DNA of 64,000 nucleotides from Xiphias gladius (GCF_016859285.1 NC_053417.1:30437378-30501377); one strand, 5' to 3'. Counted from the first letter of the stretch, positions 11,140 through 22,720 are shown. Numbers and translations are program-made. The notes: generated by a model not told the origin, from the letters alone.

Positions 11140-12125
11140 TGCAAAATGTCTCTCTACCTTTCTCTATCGCTCCCTGTCCGTCTGTCTATCTGTTTACCAA
11201 TCTGTCTCTCTGCCTGTGTCTCTCCCTGCCTGTCTGTCTTCCTCCCTTTCTGTCTGTATCTCTCCCTTTCTATCTACCTGTATTCCTGCCTGTCTGTCTC
11301 TCTCCCTGTCTGTCTGTCTCTCTCCCTGCCTGTCTATCTACCAGTTTACCTACCTGTCTCTCTCTCTGTCTGTCTTGTTCGCTCTGTTCCTTTCTGTCTA
11401 CCTATCTGCCTCCCTGTCTGTCTCTCTCCTTTTCTGCCTGTCTGACTCTCTCTTCCTGTCTGTCTTTAATTCTCCCTGTCCTCCTGTATACCAGTCTGTC
11501 TGTCTGTATCTCTCCCTGTCTACCTGTCTCTCTCCCTGTCTGTCTGTCTGTCGGTATCGCTCCCTGTCTACCTGTCTCTCTCCCTGTCTGTCTGTCTTAC
11601 TGTCTTTCTTCCGGTCTGTCTGTATCTCTCCCTTTCTGTCTGCCTGTCTACCTGTCTGTCTCTCTCCCTGTCTGTCTGTGTCTCTCCCTGTATGTCTATG
11701 TACCAGTTTACCTATCTGTCTTTCTCCCTGTCTGTCTTGTTCCCTATGTTCCTTTCTGTCTACCTATCTCCCTCCCTGTCTGTCTCTCTCCTTTCTGCCT
11801 GTCTGACTCTCTCTTCCTGTCTGTCTGTAATTCTCCCTGTCCTCCTGTATACCAGTCTGTCTGTCTGTATCTCTCCCTGTCTACCTGTCTCTCTCCCTCT
11901 CTGTCTGTCTGTCTATCGGTATCTCTCCCTGCCTACCTTTCTCTCTCCCTGTCTGTCTGTCTTAGTGTCTTTCTTCCTGTCTGTCTGTATCTCTCCCTGT
12001 CTGCCTGTCTCTCTCTCTTCCTGTCTGTCTGCATCTCTCCCTGTCTACCTGTCTGTCTCTCTGCCTGTCTACCTGACTGTCTCTTTCCCTGCCTGTTTGT
12101 CTGTCTGTTTGTCTCTCTGTCTGTG
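11140..12125. repeat. About 1-kb pyrimidine-rich CTGT/CTCT satellite with higher-order copies
   Basis: Nearly every base is C, T or G in variants of tctctccctgtctgtc. A long block starting 'ccagtttacctacctgtc' at 11341 is repeated at 11703, giving a higher-order period of 362 bp. Long open frames across it are repeat translations, not genes. Its right end overlaps the 3' coding end of comt on the other strand. Confidence 0.9.
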
Positions 12126-12302
12126 CCCCAGGTACTCAGACCTCTCCAGTCCATCCAGAACTCTGGTGTACTCTAGGTGGGCCTGGTAGAACCTGCTGCT
12201 GTAATTCAGGTTGGATCTGATGTAGTTCAGGTAGTCTGGAGCTCCGGGACAGACCACATTATCAGCCAGGACCACCGAACCCCTGGCCAGCAGACTGCAG
12301 TC
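12069..12302 (-). CDS. comt: comt exon 5 with repeat-encoded C-terminus
   Basis: [20 protein letters not shown] carries D216 and N217; [15 protein letters not shown] carries E246. After YLG the frame runs into the satellite for [18 protein letters not shown] before TAG at 12071-12069. Acceptor tcctgcag. Confidence 0.88.
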   Translation of the reverse strand, partial: DCSLLARGSVVLADNVVCPGAPDYLNYIRSNLNYSSRFYQAHLEYTRVLDGLERSEYLGHRQRDKQTDKQAGKETVR

Positions 12303-12587
12303 CTGCAGGAGGGGTGGGTGTGGGTTAAAGGTCAAGGGTCAGAGGTTAGAGCATACAGTGGGTTCAGGTACCAGAGATCAGAGCTGATTACCTCCAGCAG
12401 TCTGATGTCTGGCAGGTAGCGGTCCTTCCAATGGTCAAGGAAAACAAAGTCAAACGTCTGGATCCCAAACATGTCGGCCATCTTGGGAATGAGGTCAGCT
12501 GAGTGGCCTTCCAGCACACACACCTGAAAGAGTGACATCAGTTATCAGTATAGTGGCCCACCACAAGATTAGGCGCATGGATTCAGT

Positions 12588-12625
<38 letters not shown>

Positions 12626-15600
12626 CAATAAATCATAACAAAAGTTAATCAAGGGCACCTTTCATATAGAGCACATCTAGGCCTACTCTTTATAATATAT
12701 TAATATAATAAAATCTATATAATATAATATAATATCATACAATATATATATGTATGTATATGTATATATATACAGCTCTGGAAAAAATTAAGAAACTACT
12801 GCAAAATTTTCTGAAATCAGCAGCTCTACAATGTCTGACAGCCATTCCATTCCAGTGTCTGTTGAATTCCAACACAAGCACACCTCATTCTACTTAATGA
12901 GGTACTGATTAGGTGATCACCTGAACCAAATCTTATTTAACGAGGAAAGGTATAAAAATCACTGCTGTGGTCATCACTATCCTCTTGTAGTAGGACCAGC
13001 TGGGTGGCAAAAACAGTGCTAGTAGTACCTCAAAAGTAGTTGGAATCAAAAAAATAACTATTGACCATGCCAAAAGAAAAGTTTTGAGTGAGGAAAAGAA
13101 GGGTTCAATTCTGGCTTTACTGTCAGAGGGATACAGTGAGCGTCAGGTTGCTTCCATCCTTAAAATTTCTTCAACGGTGGTTCATAAGAACAAGGTCAAG
13201 CAGCAGACATTGGGTATAACAAAGCTATAGACCGGCAGAGGGCGAAAACGACTTTCCACTGACCGGGATGACCATCAACTCATTTGAATGTCACTCAGCA
13301 ACCGTAGGATGACATCAAATGACCTACAAAAAGAATGGCAAATGGCAGCTGGGTTGAAGTGCATGGTGAGAATGGTTCAAAACAGGCTCTTAGGGGCAGG
13401 GCTCAAGTCATGTAAAACTAGAAGCAAAGAAGAGCCAGGCTGAGGTTTGCAAAAGACTATAAGGATTGGACCATAAAGGACTGGAGTAAGGTCATCTTCT
13501 CTGATGAGTCCAATTTTCAGCTTTGCCTAACACCTGGTTATCTAATGGTTAGACGGAGACCTGGAGAAGCCTACAAGCCACAGTGTCTCGCACCCACTGT
13601 GAAATTTGGTGGAGGATCGGTGATGATCTGGGGGTGCTTCAGCAAGGCTGGAATCGGGTAGATGCGTCTTTGCGAAGGACGCATGAATCCAGCCACGTAC
13701 AAGGTTATCCTGGAAAAAACTTGCTTCCTTCTGCTCTGACAATATTCCCCAACTCTGATGATTGGTTTTTCCAGTAGGACAATGATCCATGCCACACGGC
13801 TAGATCAATCAAGGTGTGGATGAAGGACCACCAGATCAAGACCCTGTCATGGCCAGCCCAGTCTCCAGACCTGAACCCCATTGAAAACCTCTGGGATGTG
13901 ATCAAGAGGAAGATGGATGTTCATAAGCCATCAAACAAAGCTGAGTTACCCAACGGCAATGTGAAAGACTTGTGAAGAGCATGCCAAGACGCATGAAGGC
14001 TGTGTTTGAAAATCAGGGTTATTCCACGAAATACTGATTTCGGAACTCTTAGTTAAAACATTAGTATTGTGTTGTTTAAAAATGAATATGAACTTGTTTT
14101 CTTTGCATTGAGGTCTGAAAACACTGCATCTTGTTATTTTGACCATTTGTCATTTTCTGCAAATAAATGCTCTAAGGGACAATATTTTTATGTGGGAGAA
14201 ATGTTGTCAGTAGTTTATAGAATAAAACAAAAATTTTCATTTTACTCAAGCACATACCTATAAATATTAAAATCAGAGAAACTGATAATTTTGCAGTGGT
14301 CTCTTAATTTTTTCCAGAGCTGTATATACACATATATATATATATATATACATATACACTATATGTAAAGCTGGCTCCAGAAGTCCACGGAGTTCCTAGG
14401 GAAGTGGTTAGACACCAAGACAGGAAGACTTTCCTTTACTCCTGGAACACAGGTCACCCTCAGGACTCCCCTGTCCCAGTTCTACCTGAGGGTTAGGGCC
14501 ACCGGTTGACCTCTTGAGCCCACAGAAGAAACTTAGGCCACACAGTTGGTAACATGTAGATCTGCATGTGACAGCCAGCTAAGTTAGCATGTTAGCACAG
14601 CAAATTATGGTTGTGGACCTGCAGACAGTTTGTCCTTTGCACTTCTAAACAGCAACACCTTATATAAACAGGCAAGGGGTTGGGCTGGGGAGGTTAGTCT
14701 TCCTTAGCTGATTTTAGTTATCAGTTTTGGCTCAGACTAGATGGGAATGGGCACATCCATGGTTAAAGTTCTGAAGTTCAATTGATGTGCCAGGTCAAGT
14801 AAATCTAACCGCAGGTCAGGTCTCCAGAGGGGAACTCCTCCCCAGATAATGGAGGTTGAACCCAGAGGTGGTAGGTGAGATCCGGGGTCATGTTCAGAGT
14901 TTATGTTTTTTAGTTTAATTTTTTCTGAGAACATGTATGTGTTGATGACCTTTGACCTCTTACCTTGTCTTGCAGACCTGCGTGTTGGATGACCTGTCGC
15001 GCCACGTGAGCATACTCAGGGTTCATCTCCACGGTAATCAGCCTGGTTGCTGGAGGCAACAGCCTGGTGATGCGAACAGCAGAGTAACCGCAGTAAGTCC
15101 CCAACTCCAGCACTGTGGATGGAGATGTTTCCATGACCACCAAGTCCAAGATTGCTCCTATCAGACAGAGTGACATGTGATTAATATTTGATTAACATGA
15201 TTAACAGACTACACAGATCCATATACACATCTGTCTGCATGTTACTGTCTGTATTATCAGTGTGTATTTGTGTGTATGTACCTTTCTCATCTCCTATGTT
15301 CATCGCCCACTCTGTGTGTTTACAGAAGTGATCGATGGCTGTGATGACGCTATCTGGATCTCCTCTGACTGCATTTATACTGACGGCCTGCAGGAGGCGC
15401 TGAGTTTTATGTCAGAGAGACAGACAGGTCACAGGGAGACAGGTCAGAGAGTGAGACAGACACGTCACAGGGAGACAGATCAGAGAGCGAGACAGACAGG
15501 TCAAAGAGACAGAGAGAGAGAGACAGGTGAACAGACAGACCGGCATCCAGAGGTCACCTGAGGTCGTGTTGTTCGTGTCAGGAGGTCGAGTGTCTTCTCC

Positions 15601-15719
15601 AGCACGGCGTCATACCATAGCAGAGCCAGAGTGGCGTTAGACTGAACCAACCGGGGAATCAAACAACGACCCAAAACATACAGACCAACAATGACCACCG
15701 ACACTGTGAGCACAGACAT
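12069..15719 (-). CDS. comt: comt, catechol O-methyltransferase (membrane-type), five coding exons
   Basis: Exons 15719-15558, 15399-15282, 15157-14964, 12523-12392 and 12302-12069 join in phase to 279 aa. The enzyme transfers methyl from SAM to a catechol hydroxyl with Mg2+. Residues 4-23 form a signal-anchor helix as in membrane-bound COMT. The SAM loop is [10 protein letters not shown] (110-119), and E137 is the ribose-binding acid in LITVEMNP. D188, D216 and N217 are the Mg2+ ligands, K191 the catalytic Lys ([10 protein letters not shown]) and E246 the catechol-binding acid; all match rat COMT with a constant offset of 47. The start ATG at 15719 is the first in frame. Oddity: after YLG (261), where relatives end soon, 18 residues come from the neighbouring CTGT satellite. 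Intron 3 carries a Tc1 element. Which teleost paralogue (comta or comtb) is not decided. Confidence 0.9.
12392..12523 (-). CDS. comt: comt exon 4: Mg2+ and catalytic Lys
   Basis: 44 codons, [13 protein letters not shown] to YLPDIRLLE, with D188 and K191 in [12 protein letters not shown]. Acceptor tctttcag, donor GAG/gtaatc. Confidence 0.92.
12580..12772. repeat. TA microsatellite, small L2 fragment and AT-rich tract in comt intron 3
   Basis: (TA)n at 12591-12621, then a short 'aaatcaataaatcataacaaaagtta' scrap of the L2 3' signature (12622-12680), then ATATA/ATGTA low-complexity sequence up to the Tc1 insertion point. Confidence 0.6.
12773..14322 (+). mobile_element. Tc1/mariner element with both ends, in comt intron 3
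   Basis: Both ends are present: left CAGCTCTGGAAAAAATTAAG and its inverse at 14303-14322, flanked by TA on each side (12771-12772 and 14323-14324), the Tc1 target duplication. Length is 1550 bp. The transposase reads on the plus strand: [18 protein letters not shown] (first Asp), [17 protein letters not shown], a DNDPCH-like and a [11 protein letters not shown] segment, broken by several stops and shifts. Not autonomous now, but ends look intact. Confidence 0.88.
14964..15157 (-). CDS. comt: comt exon 3: SAM-binding core
   Basis: Encodes [13 protein letters not shown], the SAM loop [10 protein letters not shown] and [11 protein letters not shown], ending LQDK. Acceptor tctgatag, donor AAG/gtaaga. 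Confidence 0.92.
15282..15399 (-). CDS. comt: comt exon 2
   Basis: [19 protein letters not shown]...[16 protein letters not shown] plus one base. Acceptor aaactcag, donor AAAG/gtacat. It was missing as a single open frame because it is short, but it joins both neighbours in phase and matches COMT throughout. Confidence 0.88.
15405..15545. repeat. Purine-rich GACAGGTCA minisatellite in comt intron 1
   Basis: Repeats of gagagacagacaggtca / cagggagaca. It begins a few bases upstream of comt exon 2 (in minus-strand sense), so the polypyrimidine tract of that acceptor region is made by it. Confidence 0.75.
15558..15719 (-). CDS. comt: comt exon 1: membrane anchor
   Basis: 54 codons from [20 protein letters not shown] is a hydrophobic anchor, then [16 protein letters not shown]. 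Donor CAG/gtgacc. It ends at a codon boundary. Confidence 0.87.
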
Positions 15720-15899
15720 ACTGAAAGAAAGACAGGCAGAGAGAGACAGGTCAGAGAGAAAGACACTATCAGTACCATCATGTGGAGGTCTAGTCCAGGA
15801 TCTTCTCCATAGGACCAGCAGTATATTTAAAGACTCCCAGGAGTGCTGGCAAACAACATGGCCTTCACACCATCAGACCCTCCACACCAGTGTTCTCTG

Positions 15900-16212
15900 A
15901 GCATCCAGATAAGGAAACCCTCGTCTCCTGCATGGTCACCAAACCACGACACTGACATGCCTCCTTGGATCCTTCAAGCCCTTTACATGAACCAGCAAAC
16001 CTATGACCACCAAGTCACATCCCACTGTGAGCCCCAAACTTTTGTAACCATCTTTTACTGTCACAACTCACCCATGGGATCCAGTTAGCCACACAGACCA
16101 TCTGCCACCAGCTTTTAAACGTAGAGTGATTTTTGGTATGTAAATAACAGCACAAGAACTGAAGTGTATCAGGACATAAACAGGCATAGACACCAGACAG
16201 GTTAACAGTCAG
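15900..16212. other. Unassigned sequence 5' of comt
   Basis: No gene, repeat or clear promoter element recognised upstream of the comt ATG. The 5' UTR of comt, if non-coding exons exist, could be here but cannot be seen from sequence alone. Confidence 0.4.
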
Positions 16213-17457
16213 ATATAGGAGTTTTTATTGGACTTTACTATTTGTGACTAACAGAAGACAATCCACAAACATTTATGCCATGATCCACAAATCCTTCACT
16301 GTCCACAAACAGTATTTTTTAAATTTGTATTAATTTAGGTAAGATCATATCCACAAAAATACAGAGCGATTTGCAAATCCGCATAACTTACTATGTAATT
16401 TACAGATTTGTGGATGCATTCGAAGACGTGAAACACATTTGGCACATTTGTGGATAACTTCTTGTCAGTTTGTAGGCAACTTGACATATGTGACCTCGCT
16501 ATTTGATTTTTGTCCAATTCATACCACAGCTGATCTGTAGAAAAAAATCCACAAATGTTAGGTGCAGTAACTAGCTACACCAACGGGTGGCGATATTTCT
16601 TCACATGAGCTGATGGAACTGCAGTCTGTACTGGAAGAAGGCTAAAACAAGAGTCTACCTGGTATCCTCGTCTGTACAACAGGAGACAACAAGGAGAAGC
16701 AATGAGGTAAAATGTGAGAGAATGTAGTTCACAAGGACATTAAGCATAAGGCTTGTATATGATATAGGAAATGTATGTATATGATTTCACAATAATTGGC
16801 AATTCACACTACAACTGGAATTACCAATTAATTCAGTAGCCTACATTTACTGCTGTCAGGTTATCAGTAAACGTTCTGGTTCTATAAGTGATTGAGGCAG
16901 AAGTAGGACAGTTGGCCTGATCAATGCAAAATGATCATCTTAGTGACAATAATTTAAAGGTTAAATGCATTGTAAGCCATGATGTCAAAAGTGTGTTTCT
17001 GCTACATGATTATGGGAACGATGTGACCTATGGATTCCCTCTGAGACAGCACTGACCCTATCATCCCTTTCTTTCTCTCCACCTTTCAGCAGCACCTTGG
17101 CCTCATCCCTCCTGTCCCAGCTCCTACCATTACTGGACTCCAAGCAACCATCAACACTGCACTGTGCTGCTGCTGGCTAGCTGGACTCTTATCTGTTTTA
17201 CATTTATAATTAAATACATATGAGCCTACTTTTGAGAATTGTGTAAGATACAGTGTTGTATGAACAAAGTATACATTTATTTATGTTATACATGTTACAC
17301 CCTTCTGTCAGTTGTTAAAGAAAGCTTTGTAAAAGTATATGAAAAGCATAGTAGTTATGTATTATATGAAGGCCACTCAGTAATACTGCATTTCAATTAA
17401 CATATGCACTTTTTGTTCATTCTTTGGTATTAACATATAATACATTGGTTATGGATA

Positions 17458-17706
17458 TTCAATTCAGTTCAATTTTATTTATATAGCACCAAATCCTAAC
17501 AGAGGTTATCTCAGGGCACCTTTCATGTAGAGCAGGTCTACACGAGACTCTTTATAGTTACATTTACGGGGACCCAACACTCCCCCATGAACAAGCACTT
17601 GGCGACAGTGGTAAGGAAAAACTCCCTTTTAACAGGTAGAAACCCTGAACAGAACCCGACTCATGGTGGGGGGCCATCTGCCCCGACCAGCTGGGTTGAG
17701 AGAGAA

Positions 17707-17737
<31 letters not shown>

Positions 17738-17950
17738 AGAAACAGAAAAGGGGGGGGGCATAGCACAATAGACGTTTAACATAAAGGTGTGTAACGATAA
17801 TGAGACTAATAATAAAACTGATAATTATAATAATAGGGTGAATAATAATACTAATAAAACTAAATATAATAATAGATGATAATTATAATATTTGAAGCAG
17901 TGGGTGTTGAGTAGGATCATGGGGGCAGTAGGTGGTTTGCATTCACAGAT
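17458..17950 (-). mobile_element. L2-type LINE 3' end, antisense
   Basis: 'caattttatttatatagcaccaaatccta' start, then GAACAGAACCCGACTCATGG block, a (GA)n purine run (17699-17743) and an ATAATA stretch, the same layout as at 1074-1862. It lies inside the fold-back element. Confidence 0.72.
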
Positions 17951-17974
17951 ACATTAAATTGAAGAAAGTGTTAA

Positions 17975-18125
17975 AACAATTTCCTGGTTCCGCCCCTTTA
18001 ACCGGATCTGCCCAAAATGTAGTGACCGACTTTGGTGCAAGTACTTTTTGTGTAAGCCTTCTGACAAATAAACAAACAAACCAACAAAAAAACAGACACA
18101 GGTGAAAGAATAACCTCCTTGGAGG
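17975..18125 (-). repeat. Copy of the dispersed 5872 repeat, opposite strand
   Basis: The complement reads aggaggttattctttcacctg, then a TTTGTTGGTTTGTTTGTTTA block and the 'gatccggttaaaggggcgga' block, matching the family seen at 5872-6160. Confidence 0.55.
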
Positions 18126-20095
18126 AGGTAATAATGTGCTTTAAATGCAGTTATTGGTGTTCTTTTACATTTTAAGTACACTTAAGTGTATTCTATTTTT
18201 ATTAGTCAAAAGTTGAGGATGAGTCAACTCTGGTCTAAGTGGCAGGCGGGTGGATGTATGCGTGATACGATCACAAATAAAAAAAATTTTATAGTTTTTT
18301 TTTTGTTTTGTTTTATTGTTGTCAACACCTTATGACCAATTTGGGTCACAGTTATGCTCACATTTCTCAGCTGTAACCCTAAGGTGTTACATCACGTCCG
18401 TCATACACCAGGGACTGGACAATTTCCACTGTCTCGAAATACATAAACACCATTACATTCTGAGTATTGTAGGGGATTTATTGCTGCCCTGAGCCTTTCC
18501 ATTTATTGCTTGCTCAGGGAGATGTCCATCTGTGGCATTACAACTCCAAAATCAGGCTCGTGTGGATGGCCACTTTCCTTCCAGTCAATGTCCTCAATGT
18601 ATGTGTCCTGCAAATTTAAGTATAAGGGCAATGGGCTCTGGTTACATTATAATACAGAATAAAATGCAGTGGTCATACTGAAAAAAGTTCTAAACTGAAG
18701 TTGCAGTTCCTCTCTGAAAAAGCCAAAAGTAATAGTTACAACAAAGTATAGTTAAAAGTAGGCTTCATTTTTGATTACTTTTTGCACTTTTTGCATTATG
18801 ATGTTACCATGGAATGAGATTTTTGGCACACCCATGTTTGATGTAACTAAAAGCTTTACATTTGAGAAATCAGACAGCTACAATCAGACATCATTGTCCC
18901 TTCTTTAATTTTCAGGAGAAAATTGAGGGAAAGACCCTAATTTACAATGTAGCCAAGATTACAAGGTAGGATTGTAGTGTAAAAGAAAAAATTGAACATA
19001 TATTAAAAACAGAAATGTTAATATTATTTACATTTATATTTTGCATTTCAAACTTGGGACCCATAATACACTGCAGTCAGGTGTAGTCAAGTCAAGTGTC
19101 TTGCTAAACCATGGTCTTGCCAGCTGATCTTTATATTCTGCTGGGCCCGAACAGTTGTTAAAGGAGTTGTTAGTAGTTTAGGTTTTAGCTATAGTACTAG
19201 TAGTAATAGTTTGGAAGTAATGTAGTAGCAATAGTAGTAATACTTTCATAATACCATAATTGGAAGTATAACAGTCGTGATTCTTATGTAAAACAAGTAT
19301 CCCGCACTGCATTTAAACTCAAGAACAGTTCAGTATAGTTTGTCTTAATACGAGCAGAAAGGGAAGCATAGTAGTGTAAAAGTGGTGGAGGTTTCTAGGG
19401 TGTTGCTAGATGCTATGGAGGACCAAAGTTGTAGTAGCATTAGTGGTAGCATTAGTATGTGCAGTAGCACTAATAGTAGTAGTAGAAGTGGTCATCGTTA
19501 CTAGACCATGGTTTCAAAGGAGGTGGCTTACTTGGTCACAGTTTAATGCACGTGGGGTGCAAATACTGTCGTTTTGGAAGACCACAAGCACTGACCATGT
19601 CTAAAATCAAATAAAATTTGACATCCACAGTACACGGGCACAACTACCACAGCTAATACAAAGTTACCAAACTGTAGGTAATGCAGTAAGCAAGCACAGC
19701 ACACTCAACTGTAGATGACAATGATTGTACCTGATCCTGAATAACAACCGTTGGGTTAAATAAAGATGCTCCCTTTGTCCTTCACTTCCTGGTTGAGGCC
19801 AGGCTGCTGTCCTCCTCTTTGTTGTCTCATGTTCTACGGATGCGGATTCTGGGCAGACTCCTGTTTTAGCCCTCTACCAGTACAGACTGCAGTTCCGTCA
19901 ACTCATGTGAAGGAATGTTTCAACCAGCTGGTATAGCTAGTAACTGCATCTCACATTTGTGGATGTTTTTCTACAGATTAGCTGCATTAGAAAGTGGACA
20001 AAAATCTGCAAACAAATAGGGGGGTCACAAATGTCACAAACTGTAAGTAATGCGCATTTGCAAATTGCTCGGTATTTTTGTTGATATGATTTCAG

Positions 20096-21090
20096 TGATA
20101 GGAACTAGGAAAAGAGATCATATTTCTCCTGTTAGCTTCTCTGCATTGGCTCACCCATAAAATCCAGAATAAGATTTAAAATCCTCCTTCTCAGCTACAA
20201 AGCCCTTAATGGTGAGGCACCATCATATCTTAAAGAGTTCATAGTACCCTATTATCCCAGTAGAACACTGAGCTCTCAGAACAAAAGCTCACTTGTGGTT
20301 CCTAGAGTCTCCAAAAGTATAATGGGAGGTAGAGCCTTCAGTTATCGGGCTCCTCTACTGTGGAACCATCTTCCAGTTTAGGTCTGGGAGGCAGACACCC
20401 TCTCCACGTTTAAGAGTCTTAAGGAGGCTTAAAACTTTCCTATTTGATAAAGCTTACAGTTATGGGCTGGCTCAGGCTTGTCTTGAACCATCCCCTAGTC
20501 ATGCTGCTATAGCCCTAGACTGCAGGGGGACTTCCCATGATGCACCGAACTCCTCTCTCCTCCTCTTCCTCCCCATCTGCACGCATTCATATGGCATCAA
20601 TGCTCATTACTAACTTGACTTGTTCTCTCTCCTGTAGTTTTGTGTTTTCTCATCTCACTCCTCTCTCCTCCTGTCGCTTTCTGCAGGCATTTCTACCTCT
20701 AGAGCTGCAGAGTCTTGATCTGTGACTGTAAACCACCTACTGACCCATGATCCTGCTCAACACCCATTGATTCAATTATTATGATTATCATTACTATTAC
20801 TATATTTCGTTTCATAAGTACTATTATTCATCCTATTATTATAATTATTAGTTTTATTATTAGTCTAAATGTTGTTATAAATCTTTATGTTCTGTTCAAG
20901 ATTTCTACCTGTTAAAAGGGAGTTTTTCCTTGCCACTGTTGCTAGTATTTGCTTATGGGGGAATGTTGGGTCTCTGTAAATACAACTATAAAGAGAATGA
21001 TCTGGACCTGCTCTATATGAAAATTGACCTGAGATAACCTCTGTTATGATTCTGTGCTATACAAATAAAATTGAATTGAATTGAATTAAA
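20096..21090 (+). mobile_element. L2-type LINE 3' part, nested
   Basis: Starts within coding sequence (CTTCTCTGCATTGGCTCACC, the LHWL segment), passes YKALNGEAP-like sequence, then the 3' UTR and the (GAATT)n tail at 21067-21088. It interrupts the right end of the fold-back element, so it is the younger insertion. Confidence 0.8.
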
Positions 21091-21572
21091 CACAAAAAAA
21101 TAAAAAAATATATGTCTGTGTGAACAGCAAGATATTTGTGGATCATGGGACACGTTTGTGGATTGTCTTCTGTGTACCCCTCACATTTGTGGATTTTTTC
21201 TACAGATCAGCCACAGCATGAATTGGACAAAAATCTGCCAACAAATATGGGGGCAGACACAAATGTCACATTATCCCCAAAATGACCGGAAGCAATCCAC
21301 AAATTTGCAAAACCTGTTTCATGTCTACAAATGGATCCACAAATGCTTAAATGTTTACAGAGTAAGTTATGAATATTTGCAAATTGCTCCGTATTCTTGT
21401 GGAGATGATTTTACACAACATAAAATAAGGAATACATGTTTGTGGACAGTGAAATATTTGTGGATTTTGGTATACACATTTGTGAATTGTCTTCTGTAGA
21501 TTACAAATAATAAAGTCCAATAAAAACTTCCATAGTCAGACAGACAGACATACAGGTATAACAGTTATGGTC

Positions 21573-21800
21573 TAACTACGGGGTTGGCGGTTCGATCCCC
21601 AGCTCCTCCTTTCCATATGTCCAAGTGTCCTTGAGCAAAACCCTGAACCCCAGGTTGCTTTTGGTGGCAGCACCTCAGTGTGTGAGTGCAAATGGATGAA
21701 TAGATGAATGAGTGACTGAGAGGAAATTTGTACCGTGCTTTGTCTGTTAATGTAGAAAAGTGCTATATATGGTCAGTGCATTTATCATTAAAATACCATA
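21573..21800 (+). mobile_element. SINE-like element
   Basis: 'ggttggcggttcgatcccca' (21582-21601) resembles a tRNA B box, followed by 'ccttgagcaaaaccctgaacccc' and ending 'aaaagtgctatatatggtcagtgcatttatcatt'. This is the layout of a common fish tRNA-related SINE. Not a functional tRNA gene. Confidence 0.6.
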
Positions 21801-21968
21801 TCTGCTGTCCAAATTACAAAAATACATAATGTGATTTTTGTGAGAATAACATGTTTCACTTAAAGATTTAAAAACTTTCTGTTTCTAAATTTTTTTCTGT
21901 TTTTAAATCATGTCTTTGTTCGTTTTTGTTGTAGTTGTCGTGTTGTTACAGTAGTGTAAGTAATAAAT

Positions 21969-22122
21969 GTGTGTTTAACTAAAAGTGAACTGCGTTTGTT
22001 GTGCTTTCATCTCAATCACTTGACCTTAAAAGACCTACCCTCTGAAACATTAGTTAAGATGATTAAGGGGACTTACTCCCCGAAAAAATCCTGTTTAATA
22101 ACAGTAAGTATCAGAGCTCTGA
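21969..22122 (+). repeat. 155-bp repeat shared with 25832-25987
   Basis: About 95 per cent identical by eye to 25832-25987, starting GTGTGTTTAACTAAAAGTGA and ending with TCAGAGCTCTGA. The other copy follows a DIRS-like relic, so this may be a detached end of that element. Confidence 0.75.
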
Positions 22123-22589
22123 ATATCTCACGTTTCGCCAGCAAGAACTGACCCTAAAATCATACATATCATACACACGAATTATCTCACTAGATGATTA
22201 AGTCCATAAGTTATATACAACAATTATCTATAATTCCCCCTTCAAATCATTTGAGTTCATCAATTCGTATACTGAGTAGTAGCTGTAGTGTTACAATATC
22301 AGTAGTACAGTATTGCAGTATCTGTAGTGTCAGTACCAGCTGTTGTTGTGATGGTCTTTCTTTCCTCTTTAGTTTCCCTTCTCCTCCTCTTCTTCTTCTT
22401 CCTCAGTCCTCTTTCCCTCCTTTATTCATTCATTCTGTCTGTCTGTCTCTATGTCTGTTGTTCTGGCTGTTGTGTTGTTTGTCTCTGATGTAACTGATAG
22501 TAAATCTGAAGTACAGAGTGTTGAAGTGCTGATCAGCAGCTGCTTTTAATCCTGTTTCAGCCAATCAGCATCTTAATCCTCTGACTGTC

Positions 22590-22720
22590 TGTCTCTCTAC
22601 AGGATCCGTCTCTCTGTCTGTCTCTCTGCAGCACCAGTGTGTCTCTCTACATGACCTGTCCGTCTCTCTGCAGGACCTGTCTCTCTCTGTCTGTCTCTCT
22701 GCAGGACTGGCCTGTGTTCT
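22590..22720. repeat. TCTCTCTGCAGGACCTG tandem repeat
   Basis: Irregular repeats of ctgtctctctgcaggacctg, each unit looking like a 3' splice site. No exon could be recognised after the last one (22705 onward), so I call it a repeat and not a gene end. Confidence 0.55.

Larger units (their letters stand above)
16213..21535. mobile_element. Large fold-back DNA element with subterminal GTGGAT motifs
   Basis: The left end 16213-16560 and right end 21180-21535 are inverted copies: left 'gtttttattggactttacta' and right 'taaagtccaataaaaac' outermost. The motif (T)TTGTGGAT or its complement ATCCACAA occurs repeatedly in both ends, as in the subterminal transposase sites of hAT-like and related elements. 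A further copy at the right (19800-20095 plus 21110-21178) is split by an L2 insertion. The inner flank 16590-16680 (GAACTGCAGTCTGTACTGG) reappears inverted at 19875-19905. No transposase was recognised inside; the superfamily is unknown. Confidence 0.6.

Noticed and set aside
11127..12189. Long open frames up to 349 codons, Leu/Ser/Cys-rich
   Set aside because: They are translations of the CTGT satellite in several frames and overlap comt on the other strand; no protein features.
21582..21601. tRNA gene with ggttcgatcccc
   Set aside because: The rest is SINE body with no tRNA folding; a SINE head, not a tRNA gene.
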